DNA from: Paraglaciecola hydrolytica
GTDB lineage: Bacteria; Pseudomonadota; Gammaproteobacteria; Enterobacterales; Alteromonadaceae
Assembly: GCF_001565895.1 (NCBI RefSeq)
Contig: NZ_LSNE01000015.1
Span: 27,642 to 91,641 of the forward strand
Direction of reading: 5' to 3'
Length of the DNA stretch: 64,000 nucleotides
Position numbers and translations under genes: made by a program. Numbering within the stretch: position 1 is the stretch's first letter; each line of letters begins with the position of its first letter. The notes beneath the pieces were generated by a model, which made no database searches, was not told the DNA's origin, and was given only the letters and a program-made list of their open reading frames with translations. Below, piece by piece: positions 54,540-64,000 of this stretch.

Positions 54540-55693
54540 GGTTTTTGACCCATTTTTAAATTAAATAGAGCGCTAAGATGTGGGTTTATTTCCCCCTCAA
54601 ATACCTCACACTGAGTGGCATCGATCTTTACAATATCATCAATCTTAATTTCTAATGCCTTAAAAAATGCGTTTTTAATGATGCCGAAAATTGCTGGCCA
54701 AAGTGGCGTTTTGAGTTCATCTATGGTGCCCTCAAGAGGAACTTTAGTGCCAAGTAGATCGCTTTGACCATTTTCAAACAATTCAGCCACACCACCAGTT
54801 AATGCTTCGAACAATAGCTGAAAGGGATTGTCGCCGTCTTTAACCACATCTTCTTGCCAATCAAATACCGATAAGTCATACACCCCGCCTTTTACGTAAC
54901 CTTCAACCACACCTTGGTTAGCAGCAAACTCCATGACAAAATCAACCTCCCCGGCTTCAACATCAAAGGGGGTATAAAAGCTAATCAGATGATCAATCTT
55001 TTTCACCGGCAAACGCTGCATTTCCACATCAAAATTAAAGCTTGGTTTGTCTGCATAAGGATCATAAGAGCCCGATAACACGATAGGCGAGACGTTTTCA
55101 ATGACCGCGTCTAAACGCATATTGGTCACTAACGAACCGGAATGTTTTTTACTGTTAGTTAAATTGGTGATGTGCCCGTTAATCTCCTGAATTTCAGTAA
55201 TGTTAGTTTGTTCATTATTGATAACCGCAAATAACAAACGGCCAGCAACAATATCAATTCTATCGATAGAAAATGGCACTAAGCGATTTGCCAACGTGAT
55301 CCAGGTTTGTTCGTTTTGCACATCTTCATTGATATGCTCTTCACGTTCCGCCTTATCAGCATAATAAAATTGTGGCTGCAAAAAGGTCATTTTGGACACA
55401 ATACTGCCGTGAAATAAGGCTGACCATAAAACCGAGATATCCAACTGTTGAATTTTTATGAGTGGTTTTTGTAACTCACCATCAACTAAATAGAGTTCGA
55501 TATCTTCAATTTGATAGGCGCCTCGATATAGTGCGATGTCAATATCTCCCACTTTTCCACTCAACCCAGGGGTAGTATCAATAGCGTAGTTAACCCCTTT
55601 TTTTACTGCGTAGGGTGCTGCCACACGCAACAAAACCAACAACAAGATGATGAAAAATAAGGTCAATGCACTTTTACGGTAAAATAACTGCAT
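54533..55693 (-). CDS. AsmA-like/DUF748 periplasmic protein
   Basis: A 386-residue protein with one N-terminal membrane helix (ALTLFFIILLLVLL) and a long beta-rich periplasmic part with DUF748 features: TTPGLSGKVGDIDIALYRGAYQIEDIELYLV, SVLWSALFHGSIVSKMTFLQPQFYYA, DRIDIVAGRLLFAVI. Such proteins belong to the AsmA superfamily linked to phospholipid traffic between membranes. It is first in a two-gene operon with the EEP hydrolase, which suggests a shared envelope-lipid role (inference). Confidence 0.85.
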   Translation of the reverse strand: MQLFYRKSALTLFFIILLLVLLRVAAPYAVKKGVNYAIDTTPGLSGKVGDIDIALYRGAYQIEDIELYLVDGELQKPLIKIQQLDISVLWSALFHGSIVSKMTFLQPQFYYADKAEREEHINEDVQNEQTWITLANRLVPFSIDRIDIVAGRLLFAVINNEQTNITEIQEINGHITNLTNSKKHSGSLVTNMRLDAVIENVSPIVLSGSYDPYADKPSFNFDVEMQRLPVKKIDHLISFYTPFDVEAGEVDFVMEFAANQGVVEGYVKGGVYDLSVFDWQEDVVKDGDNPFQLLFEALTGGVAELFENGQSDLLGTKVPLEGTIDELKTPLWPAIFGIIKNAFFKALEIKIDDIVKIDATQCEVFEGEINPHLSALFNLKMGQKPC

Positions 55694-56347
55694 AGATTAT
55701 CTCCCTTAAAACTAAAGCCTTTGTTTTAGGCTCATTCGTTTTCCGACGTTTGTTAGAAATGATGAAAGCTAAATAACAAGCATATATTTCACAGCCATTT
55801 GTAAAATATCCTACTCCCAATTAGGCGCCCCTCTTAAATAAGGTTAACGTTTTTACCTCACTTAATACTCAAAATTTTGAATTAAATAATATGTTAAATC
55901 CCACTGACACTGGCGTTTTATCCGCTTTGTTATCGATTTTATGTAACTCTTTTTTAGTTAATAAAATCATTCATGTTGTTATATGAATTTGCGCCATTCT
56001 AGTTTAAGTAGGGTTTTTATAACTTAGTCAGTAGCTAGCTATGCCATTTTTATGCCGCCTACTTTCAGCGGATAGAAACAACTCACTGATGCGCAAATAA
56101 TCTCGACTCATGTATCAAATCGACAAAAAATAACTGATTAGCTTTATAAACGCTTATCTCCTCGCTATTTTGGTCGATAAAACTTTTACATCATCGCTCC
56201 AATTTACCGCGTATTTTGCTGTGCCCATGTCACACACAGTAAACGCCATTAAAAAGAGCAATTAAATGTGTATTTATTTGAATTAAATACTATTTTTGTA
56301 GAACGCCTTAGGTAGCGGCTTAATTACATCACTCACAGGGTATTTGA
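55694..56347. other. 654-bp intergenic region before the chemoreceptor gene
   Basis: AT-rich, with stops in all frames at short intervals. I see no gene, hairpin or repeat that can be supported. It separates the divergent AsmA-like and chemoreceptor genes. Confidence 0.5.
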
Positions 56348-57985
56348 ATGTTAAATTCCACATCAGTTAAAACCAGATTAGGCGTTATGGCGATACTCCC
56401 TGGCGTATTTTTTGCGGTAATGGCCATTTTAGTAAACTCCATAATGAAAACCCAAAACCAAGGCATCGAAAGCTTGTATGCTGACAGAGTGGTGCCACTG
56501 AAACAAATCAAACTGGTGTCTGATAATTACGCGGTTAGCATTGTGGACTTATTGCATAAATACCGGGCAGGCATGCTCAGTGACTCACAAGTGCTGAATC
56601 GTATTAAGCAGTCAGAAAACATCGCCGATGAACAATGGGATGCCTACATTAATACCAAATTAACTGAGCGCGAAAGTGACTTAGTTAATAAAACCAAACG
56701 CAACTTACCCGCCGTGCAAAAACTGATCGAAAAATACAAAAAGATGATCAACGAGGGCACGCTGGTTTCTTATCCTGCCAATACTTTTAATGCCGAACTT
56801 TACGAGGTCTTTGATCAACTGAGTCAAAGTTATGAAGCCCTGATCGACTTGCAACAGGATGAGTCTTTATCGTTTCGTGATGCATCTCATGAAAAATTTG
56901 TAAGTACTGAAAGAGCACTCATTATTGCTTCAATTCTGGTTTTGATACTGATGTTCTCCATTGCATTTTTGATTTATCGCTCTATTCAAAGGCCATTAAA
57001 TAAACTGCAAAACACGATTACTGACATTGCTGAAAAAGCGAATCTAACCTTGCGTGCAGAAGTCGAAGGTGATGATGAATTTGCCAAAACCGCTGAGAGT
57101 TTTAATCTTATGCTGGATCGTATTCATACCCTTGTAATGAACGTATCCGAAGCAACCTTAACCTTGGCCTCGGCCGCAGAAGAAATGCAGACTATCAGTA
57201 CTCAGGTTGCCACCACGGCGAATGAGCAAGAATTGCAAAACACCATGATAGCCACCGCGATTACCGAAATGAGTTCAGCCATTCAAGAGGTGGCTAATAG
57301 CGCGCTAAAAACCTCAACCCGCGCCACCGATGCTGACAAACAAGCCGTGCTCGGTCAGGCGAAAGTGAAACAAAATATCCAATCTATTACTGATTTATCC
57401 AAAACGGTTGATAGCACCACAGAAGTCATTCAAAAATTACATGATCAAGCCAACGAAATTAACCAAGTGGTACAGTTAATTAAGGGCGTAGCAGAACAAA
57501 CCAATTTATTAGCATTGAATGCGGCTATTGAGGCTGCTCGCGCAGGAGATTCTGGCCGAGGGTTTGCGGTTGTGGCGGATGAAGTAAGGCAATTGGCGCA
57601 CAATACCCAAAAAGCCACTGAATCCATCAGTGAAATGATCGGAAGATTGCAAAACTCGGCTAAACAATCGGTAGATTCAATGAGTAAAGCACAAGAGCGT
57701 GCCAACGAAAGTGTAGATCATGCCAAAGACTCATCCATTGTGTTACAGGAAATCATTACCGCCATGTCTGAAATTGCGAATATGAACACCCAAGTATCAG
57801 TTGCGACTGAAGAACAAACCATGGTGGCCAGCGAGATCAGTAAAAACGTTAACGAGTTTAGTATTAGCATTGCTGTGGTAAACGAAAGCTCCCAGCAAAA
57901 TGCCATCGCCAGCGGAGAATTAACCCAATTAGCGGATAAATTACAAAAACAAATCTCGATCTTTAAAATTAACAAAAAATACTAA
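56348..57985 (+). CDS. Methyl-accepting chemotaxis protein
   Basis: A 545-residue transmembrane chemoreceptor: membrane helix 1 (about 12-33), a periplasmic four-helix-bundle sensor to about 188, membrane helix 2 (about 190-212), a HAMP domain, and a signalling domain with the conserved hairpin tip [32 protein letters not shown]-type sequence starting near residue 383. It should signal through CheA/CheW to the flagellar motor. The ligand is unknown. There is no C-terminal CheR-docking pentapeptide (ends FKINKKY). Its last 17 bp overlap a decayed minus-strand gene. Confidence 0.96.
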   Translation: MLNSTSVKTRLGVMAILPGVFFAVMAILVNSIMKTQNQGIESLYADRVVPLKQIKLVSDNYAVSIVDLLHKYRAGMLSDSQVLNRIKQSENIADEQWDAYINTKLTERESDLVNKTKRNLPAVQKLIEKYKKMINEGTLVSYPANTFNAELYEVFDQLSQSYEALIDLQQDESLSFRDASHEKFVSTERALIIASILVLILMFSIAFLIYRSIQRPLNKLQNTITDIAEKANLTLRAEVEGDDEFAKTAESFNLMLDRIHTLVMNVSEATLTLASAAEEMQTISTQVATTANEQELQNTMIATAITEMSSAIQEVANSALKTSTRATDADKQAVLGQAKVKQNIQSITDLSKTVDSTTEVIQKLHDQANEINQVVQLIKGVAEQTNLLALNAAIEAARAGDSGRGFAVVADEVRQLAHNTQKATESISEMIGRLQNSAKQSVDSMSKAQERANESVDHAKDSSIVLQEIITAMSEIANMNTQVSVATEEQTMVASEISKNVNEFSISIAVVNESSQQNAIASGELTQLADKLQKQISIFKINKKY

Positions 57986-58258
57986 TAGCGCTCAAGGTAA
58001 GCAAAAAGTCTTCTAACTTGGTGGCCATTTCTCGCTCGGGCGCATGTTCAATTTCTACCCGCAAGTATTCTGAGTTTTCAATTAATAACTCAAAATTTTC
58101 GAGGTATTTAATCCCTCCCCACGCCAACTTAGACGAGTTAGAACGGGTGCAAGCGGCAAAACCTCTTTGATCGATTAAGGCCCCCCCAAGCCCCTACCGC
58201 ACCATTCTACCACCACCGAAAATCCATACATTGAAGGTGTGTATAATACCAACTCCAT
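57969..58258 (-). pseudogene. Small gene with a frameshift in a G7 run, family unknown
   Basis: From an ATG at 58258 the minus strand reads MELVLYTPSMYGFSVVVEWCGRGLGG, then reaches a stop just after a run of seven G (58181-58187). With one more G the frame continues GALIDQRGFAACTRSNSSK, GGIKYLENFELLIENSEYL and EHAPEREMATKLEDFLL to a TAA at 57969, exactly 97 codons. The protein-like composition on both sides of the run suggests a real gene broken by a one-base deletion, or a sequencing error. I do not recognise the family. No ribosome binding site is evident. Confidence 0.55.
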
Positions 58259-58494
58259 TAAATAAGGAGTTTTTTGAGATTGCTGGTTCTAAGTGAGCCC
58301 ACAGTTGTCCTGAACAATTAACTTCAACTTTATTAAGGGTTACTTTAGCGCTGTCTACATGGAAAAGTAGCGGAATCACTGATTACCAATAACAGATCAC
58401 ACTTTTTTGCTCTGGCCTTTTCCAAAAAATTCAAAGATGTGCAAACAATACAATTCGGCTACCATGACAACTCTACATCGCTTCAGGAAAAAAC

Positions 58495-59775
58495 ATGAAT
58501 TTACTTAGTCTTATTTTACTCAGTTGCGTGATATTGAGCGGCTTATCAACGGCCCATGCCAATCAATCAGGCAGTATTATTCGGGCTGCCCAGATGCTCG
58601 ATATAAAAAGCGGCAAATTGATCTCACCTGCCGTATTAGTAGTACAGGATGGCAAAATAACTGCAATAAACCCAACCAGCCTACCTACAGGTTTAGCCAC
58701 CTATGATCTTGGAGATAAGGTGCTATTGCCCGGCTTTATTGATATGCACACTCACCTCACCCAAGACTTTTTTAATGGTAATCATTGGGAAACCGAAGCG
58801 GTTAACGAAACGCCTGCTGACTGGGCCTTACATGGCGTGGAGTTTGGTAAAAATATGCTTTTGGCAGGTTTTACTTCGGTCAGGGATGCAGGCGCGTGGC
58901 CGGGATTTCCTGATGTCGCTTTAATGCGAGCCATTGAGCGGGGTGCGGTGGTTGGTCCTCGAGTATTTCCTGCTGGGCATTATATTTCTATCACCGGAGG
59001 TCATTGTGATGTAACGGGTTTCGCTCCCGGCATAATGGAATTAGGCCCTAAACAGGGCATTGCCGATGGCAAAGACGAAATCCTCAAGGCTATTCGTTAT
59101 CAGGCCAAACACGGAGTAAAAGTCATTAAAGTCTGCGCCACTGCCGGAGTTTTTTCCAAAGGCTTTAGCCCCGGAGCTCAACAATATTCTGATGAAGAAT
59201 TAAATACCATAGTGCAAGAAGCCTCACGCCATGGTTTGAAAGTGATGGCACATGCCCATGGTAGCGAAGGTATCATGGCCGCGGTTAAAGCTGGCGTTGC
59301 CTCTATCGAACATGGCTCGATGTTAACCCCAGAAATAATCAAAGAAATGAAAAAACGCGGTACCTATTATATTCCTACTATTCATCTTGCAGATGTACCA
59401 TTGCCCCCCGAAACACCACAATGGACAGTAGACAAATCAAACTTCCTCGCCCCTTATGTGGAACGCAGTTTTAAAATGGCTTTGGATGCCGGTATCAATA
59501 TCGCCTTAGGCAGTGATGCAGGTGTGATGGCACACGCCGATGCGAGATTTGAATTTAATGCCATGGTCAAGCGTGGTATGAGTGAACTACAAGCGCTGCA
59601 AGCGGGCACCATCAAAGCCACCGAGCTACTAGGTGTGAGTGATAGAGGTGAATTGAAGGTCGGCATGTTAGCGGATATTGTAGCGGTTAAGGGCAATCCA
59701 CTTAAGGATATTCAGGTGGTGGAGAATGTGACATTTGTGATGAAAAATGGTGAAGTTTATAAACATCTACAATAA
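58495..59775 (+). CDS. Exported amidohydrolase (imidazolonepropionase/prolidase-like)
   Basis: A 426-residue metal-dependent hydrolase with a signal peptide (ending STAHA). The amidohydrolase metal and catalytic residues are visible: HTH in GFIDMHTHLTQD, the bridging lysine in VKVIKVCATAG, His in MAHAHG, His in SIEHGSML and Asp in LGSDAGVM. Close relatives are periplasmic Xaa-Pro or Xaa-Arg dipeptidases, so peptide hydrolysis is most likely, though not provable. AGGAAAAA lies just before the ATG. It seems monocistronic. Confidence 0.92.
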   Translation: MNLLSLILLSCVILSGLSTAHANQSGSIIRAAQMLDIKSGKLISPAVLVVQDGKITAINPTSLPTGLATYDLGDKVLLPGFIDMHTHLTQDFFNGNHWETEAVNETPADWALHGVEFGKNMLLAGFTSVRDAGAWPGFPDVALMRAIERGAVVGPRVFPAGHYISITGGHCDVTGFAPGIMELGPKQGIADGKDEILKAIRYQAKHGVKVIKVCATAGVFSKGFSPGAQQYSDEELNTIVQEASRHGLKVMAHAHGSEGIMAAVKAGVASIEHGSMLTPEIIKEMKKRGTYYIPTIHLADVPLPPETPQWTVDKSNFLAPYVERSFKMALDAGINIALGSDAGVMAHADARFEFNAMVKRGMSELQALQAGTIKATELLGVSDRGELKVGMLADIVAVKGNPLKDIQVVENVTFVMKNGEVYKHLQ

Positions 59776-59917
59776 CCACTCAGTACACAAACAACGGGGT
59801 TTAGCTAACATTGTTAGTTGACCGACTAAGGCCTTCGTGATCCAATAGGCGGCTCTCAGCAGACAGTCGCCCAATCTTAATTTGCGACGTTTTTATAAAA
59901 ATGACACAGGACTGACC

Positions 59918-60571
59918 ATGTTAACACCCACCCAACTAGCCACTATGCTTAAGCTGCAAGACGGCATGAATTGCAAAGTAAACCCAAGCTGGTTAACCGC
60001 CGGTTATGCGTATTTACGCGCCGCCATGATTGAGTCCGTTGAAGGTATCGAACATCACGGTTGGAAATGGTGGAAGGCCCAGCACAAAGACCTACCCCAA
60101 TTACAAATGGAGTTAGTCGATATTTGGCACTTTGCCCTTTCGCACATCATCATTGAATATTCTGGTGATATTCAACAATCGGCGCGCACTATAGCCGAAC
60201 AACTCGCTTCACAGCGCAGCAAAGTCACTTTTGACGGTCTTGATTATCACTTTAACACCCTGGATATATTAGATAATCTCGAATTAATGGCCGGACTCTG
60301 TGCCGCTAAACGTTTTGATGTGCCCTTGTTTATTAAAATTGTTGAACAGGCAGAGATGAATTCTGACGAGCTCTATCGGCAGTTTGTAGGCAAAAACGTA
60401 TTGAATTTTTTCCGTCAAGACCATGGTTACAAAGATGGTACTTATATCAAAGTCTGGCACGGCCGCGAAGATAATGAGCACTTGGTTGATGTACTCAACT
60501 CACTGGATATCAGCCTGAGTGACTATAGCGATCAAGTGTATGTAGGTTTGCAACAACGCTATCCACGTTAA
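59918..60571 (+). CDS. Dimeric all-alpha dUTPase
   Basis: A 217-residue MazG-like all-alpha NTP pyrophosphatase of the dimeric dUTPase type. Key features are WLTAGYAYLRAAMIESVEGIEHHGWKWWK-type sequence near the N-terminus, QMELVDIWHFALS with the Mg-binding E..D, and later AEMNSDELYRQFVGKNVLNFFRQDHGYKDG with the second metal site and phosphate contacts. It hydrolyses dUTP to dUMP. The frame opens at a TTG at 59882, but the ATG at 59918 has AGGA 6 bases upstream and gives the family N-terminus. Confidence 0.93.
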   Translation: MLTPTQLATMLKLQDGMNCKVNPSWLTAGYAYLRAAMIESVEGIEHHGWKWWKAQHKDLPQLQMELVDIWHFALSHIIIEYSGDIQQSARTIAEQLASQRSKVTFDGLDYHFNTLDILDNLELMAGLCAAKRFDVPLFIKIVEQAEMNSDELYRQFVGKNVLNFFRQDHGYKDGTYIKVWHGREDNEHLVDVLNSLDISLSDYSDQVYVGLQQRYPR

Positions 60572-60623
60572 GCCAGATTGCAGCAATTAACCTTATTTTG
60601 TTGCTAAAATTAACTAACTAATC

Positions 60624-60659
60624 ATCAAGTGCAAAACCAATAAGGGTTTTGCACTTGAT
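60624..60659. repeat. 15-bp perfect hairpin in the gap after the dUTPase gene
   Basis: ATCAAGTGCAAAACC (60624-60638) and its exact complement (60645-60659) are separated by six bases. There is no T run after it on the plus strand, so it is an atypical terminator at best. It lies 53 bp past the dUTPase stop. The rest of the 388-bp gap to 60959 holds nothing I can support. Confidence 0.85.
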
Positions 60660-60959
60660 AGCGCAAAACATCTCCCTCTTTCTTTAGTTTTTAATAGGCC
60701 ATGTTGACCTTTGCTGTATATTGATATATCAAAGAACAATGCAGCCTTAAATAAAAAAATTTAACCTCACTATTTTTAGCTAATTAGCTTTTCAGTAACG
60801 TTGATTCAGGTTAGATTAAAAACCTTACTTTATTAGTGGTTAAGTAAACGTTGAACAAATTGATAATTACTGGAAGCGAATTGTCATAGGGGTTTTATAT
60901 CGTTTAGGTGTGCCATTAAAAGGCAATAGTCGCAGTATTAACTAAGATGGACGTAATTT

Positions 60960-62618
60960 TTGCTAGCAATTCCTGATAAAAAAGCCTTACAAGAATTTAA
61001 TGTACTTATCATCGACGAACAGTCATTTGCTCACGATGTGATCAAATCAGCCTTAAAAGATTTAGGTGTCGATAACGTTAAAAGTGCGCAAAATGCTTTT
61101 TATGCCTTAAGTCTATGTGAAACTATTTCATTCGATATGGTCCTGATTGCCTTTGATGTAAAAAGTGATAAAGACGGATTCAACTTACTCGAAGAGATGA
61201 AGTTCAAAGGTTTTATCACTAAAACCACTATCGTTATTTTTCTTAGCTCTAATACTTCAGCGGATTTGGTCAATTGCGTGGTTGAACTGCAGCCCAACGA
61301 TTTTTGGGTCAAACCTTTGGATAAATCCAAAGTCGAAAAACGCATACGGCACATCCTCGATTTTGAGCAAAAACTGCACAAATTGCATTACTGTTTTGAT
61401 CAGGAAAAATATAACACTGCGATTTATTTAGCTCAGCGCCATTTAGCCGATCAGAGTTTGAAAAACTATCATCCGCAAATCAACCGACTAATGGGTAAGT
61501 CATTATTTTTAATGCATGAATACACCGAGGCCGAAACTTTTTATCGGTATCTCAGTGAAATGTACAAGTTTGCGTGGGTTTATGTGGAATTAGCCAGAAC
61601 CTTATTCAGCTTACAAAAAAATACCGAAGCCATGACATTGATTGATACTTTACTGAAACGGGATGACGCAAGATTTAGTGCCTTTGATTTATTAGCAGAA
61701 CATTACATTGCCAACGAAAATTTTGCTAAAGCCTACGAGATTATTAAACAGGCCTGCGAATTAGCCCCACGTAATATTGAGCGTAATAAAAAATGTTGGA
61801 ACCTAGCGCGCCTGAATCATGATCGCATGGGTCAATATACAGCCACCAGAAACATGGCCAAATACGCTAAAAACTCCATTCATGATTCACCTGAACTGAC
61901 GTTAAATATCATCAGAGCCGGTTTAGATCTGGCCACCGCATTAACCGGCCAAGATGCCCAAACCATGGTCAGTAAAATTGAAAAAGATATTGTTGCACTC
62001 GAAAGTAATAAACCACAAATGCAGGCGTTTAATAGCCAAATAAATATTATTCGTGCTCGTTTATGTAATCTAAAACAGGATAAAAAAGGCGCTGAAAACT
62101 TGATGAAGGACAAGTTAAAAGACCAAACTAATGGCTCTTTTGAAGATAATCTGGATAAAATGAAGGTCTATCACGAGTTGGGAGAGCGGGAACAGTCTAT
62201 TGCTTTACTCGAACAGATGAATATCGATAAGTTAGGCCATTCATTTACCGCCAAAGTCCTCTCGCAATATTTGGAGCAAGAAACTGTCGAAAGGAAAGAA
62301 ATTCAGTTCAGCCCTAAAGAACTCATTGAAATGGCTTCGGCACATTACAAAGGCCGGCGTTACACACCGGCCTATGAGCTATTATCGCAGGCCTTAACCC
62401 TATCACCCAAAAATGCCCACATCATGTTATCTATTGTCAAAGTGTTGGTTTTTATCGCTGAACTAGAAGGGCTCGATGAGGAACAACAAAACACTAAAGA
62501 TGCCTGCGCAAATCTACTGAAAACCAGCAACTTATCTGACTTACATCGTGACGAGTTAAACAATTATTTGTTACGGATCCAAGCCACGGCACCACTCAGT
62601 AAAATCGTCAGCCATTGA
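60960..62618 (+). CDS. Response-regulator receiver fused to TPR repeats
   Basis: A 552-residue cytoplasmic protein. Residues 1-140 form a receiver domain: VLIIDEQSF pocket, phosphoacceptor Asp in LIAFDVKSD, SSN in place of the switch Thr region, and conserved Lys in FWVKPLDK. The rest is helical TPR-like repeats (YTEAETFYRYLSEMY, FAKAYEIIKQACELAPRN, YTPAYELLSQALTLSPKN). This REC-TPR layout occurs in marine Gammaproteobacteria; the output is probably protein-protein interaction. The start is a TTG at 60960 with GGA 9 bases upstream; no ATG is near. Confidence 0.87.
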   Translation: MLAIPDKKALQEFNVLIIDEQSFAHDVIKSALKDLGVDNVKSAQNAFYALSLCETISFDMVLIAFDVKSDKDGFNLLEEMKFKGFITKTTIVIFLSSNTSADLVNCVVELQPNDFWVKPLDKSKVEKRIRHILDFEQKLHKLHYCFDQEKYNTAIYLAQRHLADQSLKNYHPQINRLMGKSLFLMHEYTEAETFYRYLSEMYKFAWVYVELARTLFSLQKNTEAMTLIDTLLKRDDARFSAFDLLAEHYIANENFAKAYEIIKQACELAPRNIERNKKCWNLARLNHDRMGQYTATRNMAKYAKNSIHDSPELTLNIIRAGLDLATALTGQDAQTMVSKIEKDIVALESNKPQMQAFNSQINIIRARLCNLKQDKKGAENLMKDKLKDQTNGSFEDNLDKMKVYHELGEREQSIALLEQMNIDKLGHSFTAKVLSQYLEQETVERKEIQFSPKELIEMASAHYKGRRYTPAYELLSQALTLSPKNAHIMLSIVKVLVFIAELEGLDEEQQNTKDACANLLKTSNLSDLHRDELNNYLLRIQATAPLSKIVSH

Positions 62619-62625
62619 GTTAATA

Positions 62626-63573
62626 TTAACAACGCTGCTGGCGATACCACTCGCCTAAAATCAAACTGGCCGCAACACTGACATTGAGTGATTCTACCTG
62701 ACCAGATCCAGGAATTTGCAGTGCCACATCAGTACTTTTGGCTACTTGGGGCGATACTCCATCCATTTCTTCGCCAAACACCACCACGACTTTGTTAGCA
62801 AGTTTACTTTGATACAAAGACACACTGGCATGGCTAGAGGTAGTCACCAAGCTATAACCCGCTTGTTTGCACTGTTGCAGCGCCAAGGGCAAATTATCAC
62901 AGCTTAAACCATCCACAAATTCAATCCCGCCTTCTGCAGTGCGAGCAGCCGCACCGGATTGCAGCAGATAGGGCTGAGTCATCATCACCCCTTTCACCCC
63001 AAAGTGCGCACAACTGCGGGCGATAGCACCTAAATTATGTGGGTTACCCACACCATCTAAGGCCAGCAAACAATCTTGCTTAAGATCTTTATTAGCGGCC
63101 AAATAAGCAGCTAACGTCAGTTCGGGTTTGCGTTTAACTATCAATACCACGCCACCGTGATGTTCGCTGCCAGCAACTTTTTCTAACTCAGCGTTTTCGA
63201 CAATGTGATAAGCATATTTGTTAGCGGCCAGATATTTCATCACGTCAGCAAATTTTTTAGCCATGTTGACTTCGACATACATTTTGACCACAGACTGAGG
63301 ACGTTTGTTAAAACACACTCTACAGGCATTTTCGCCCTGCACTTTGGCCTCTTCTAGTCGATGCTGCCTTAAGGTAGCGGCACTGACTTTAGAGGTAAGC
63401 GTTTTTTTATTGTTTTGCCGAGCCGTTTTATCCCCCTCTTTAACCCAAGGTTTTTGTGCAGCATTACCACTACTGCCTTGAGTATGGCGCGGCTGACTTG
63501 GTTTACGAGGGCCACCTGCTGTATTGGATGAAGGCTTGCCTGGAGAACGGCGAGAATTGGCTTCTTTAGACAC
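62626..63573 (-). CDS. yfiF: SpoU-family tRNA/rRNA 2'-O-methyltransferase (YfiF-like)
   Basis: A 315-residue RNA methyltransferase with a basic, disordered N-terminus (RRSPGKPSSN, RQNNKKTLTSK), a substrate-binding domain with CRVCFNKRP, and a SPOUT knot with motif 1 (GNPHNLGAIARS), motif 2 (VVVFGEEMDGVS) and motif 3 (IPGSGQVESLNVSVAAS). It transfers a methyl group from S-adenosylmethionine to a ribose. The frame opens upstream at 63645, but a GTG at 63573 has AAAGGA 7 bases upstream and gives the YfiF-type charged start (MSKEANSRRS). Convergent with the REC-TPR gene, with 7 bp between stops. Confidence 0.88.
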   Translation of the reverse strand: MSKEANSRRSPGKPSSNTAGGPRKPSQPRHTQGSSGNAAQKPWVKEGDKTARQNNKKTLTSKVSAATLRQHRLEEAKVQGENACRVCFNKRPQSVVKMYVEVNMAKKFADVMKYLAANKYAYHIVENAELEKVAGSEHHGGVVLIVKRKPELTLAAYLAANKDLKQDCLLALDGVGNPHNLGAIARSCAHFGVKGVMMTQPYLLQSGAAARTAEGGIEFVDGLSCDNLPLALQQCKQAGYSLVTTSSHASVSLYQSKLANKVVVVFGEEMDGVSPQVAKSTDVALQIPGSGQVESLNVSVAASLILGEWYRQQRC

Positions 63574-63660
63574 GAATATTTCCTTTAGGCATGCACCTGC
63601 GTTGCAGGCACCAATAAGGGGATATTCTAACCTAGTTATCAGCAAGCACGAAGGCCAGAC

Positions 63661-64000
63661 TTACTCCTTCTTAGTCCTTATCACTTTCAAGCCAAACAAC
63701 CAGCGCGATAGGCTAAACCGGCGCACCAACTCATAGCCCAATAAACAGCCCAAGCTAGTTAACAAAATTAATATTGGCGCTTCTATTCCAGCGGGTAGAT
63801 TAAACGGCAACAACTGCATGGCAAATACCACTATCAAAGTTTGGTGAAAAATATACCAAGGCAAAATGGCTTGATTGGCATAAGTCAAAAAGCGATTAGT
63901 AAAATTCAAATAATGGCCAGCATAAGCCACCACGACTAGGATCCACGCCCAATAGTTAAGACTAAGTAATACACCGTGTATTAATTTAATAATAATTAAA
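63661..64000 (-). CDS. Acyltransferase 3 family membrane protein, C-terminal part at window edge
   Basis: The frame is open from the right edge (64000) to a TAA at 63661, so only the last 112 codons are seen. It shows membrane helices (NYWAWILVVVAYAGHYLN, ILPWYIFHQTLIVVFAMQLL, ILILLTSLGCLLGYELVRR), and ILPWYIFHQTLIV is a common block near the end of acyltransferase 3 proteins. These modify surface sugars or lipids with acyl groups. The target is not known. Confidence 0.82.
   Translation of the reverse strand, partial: LIIIKLIHGVLLSLNYWAWILVVVAYAGHYLNFTNRFLTYANQAILPWYIFHQTLIVVFAMQLLPFNLPAGIEAPILILLTSLGCLLGYELVRRFSLSRWLFGLKVIRTKKE

Noticed and set aside
58194-58379. 61-codon minus-strand frame overlapping the frameshifted small gene
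   Set aside because: Different frame from the protein-like reading that crosses the G7 run; lacks a ribosome binding site.

Overview
The window reads as chromosomal DNA of a marine gammaproteobacterium of the Alteromonadaceae type (Paraglaciecola/Glaciecola/Alteromonas-like). This is inferred from gene content: a PolB-type DNA polymerase II, a long TonB-dependent receptor next to tryptophan-halogenase-family genes, an ExoP-like GH3 enzyme, SapC, DUF3545 and DUF2750 proteins, and many lipoprotein glycosidases, all in moderately AT-rich DNA. I saw no rRNA, tRNA, CRISPR array, transposase or prophage.

Layout. 1-12.3 kb holds mostly housekeeping and signalling genes: a PLP enzyme cut by the left edge, a 2-hydroxyacid dehydrogenase, a membrane diguanylate cyclase, a DUF2750 protein, a 1-kb repeat-rich gap containing a 38-bp inverted repeat, a UPF0149 protein, a MalY/PatB C-S lyase, a CheY-like regulator, polB (with an in-frame 3 x 30 bp tandem repeat) and a TPR-GGDEF protein. 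12.4-15.8 kb has a GH3 lipoprotein and a DUF2799 lipoprotein.

16.0-28.7 kb is the most unusual block. It is a minus-strand run made of a TonB-dependent receptor, a terminator-like hairpin, then six tightly packed genes: flavin halogenase, degenerate halogenase paralogue, flavin halogenase, FG-GAP/ASPIC lipoprotein, vanadium-haloperoxidase/PAP2-like lipoprotein and a DUF6445 protein. The receptor promoter carries an 18-bp perfect palindrome whose 12-bp core (GAAAACGTTTTC) recurs upstream of the GH3 gene, suggesting a shared LacI-type regulator.

29.2-38.6 kb looks like a glucuronoxylan/beta-glucan utilisation locus. A minus-strand operon (stand-alone ExoP_C-like protein, GH9, GH43, GH115) is divergent from manD and a ThuA-like gene. 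GH115 would release (methyl)glucuronate and ManD would dehydrate mannonate further down the uronate pathway. No transporter, uronate isomerase or fructuronate reductase is in this stretch.

38.6-64 kb is mixed core: DUF2750, YkgJ, yaaA, transaldolase-pgi, a Kef-like antiporter, a GH13 lipoprotein, DUF3545, a CHAT-domain relic, a BlaI/BlaR-type pair with two clear operators, SapC, an EEP/AsmA-like pair, a chemoreceptor, a small frameshifted gene, an amidohydrolase, a dimeric dUTPase, a REC-TPR protein, a SpoU-family RNA methyltransferase, and an acyltransferase cut by the right edge.

Several starts were moved from the longest open frame to an internal codon with a good ribosome binding site or family-typical N-terminus (malY-like, the TPR-GGDEF gene, GH3, upstream halogenase, ExoP_C-like, yaaA, blaI-like, dUTPase, SpoU).
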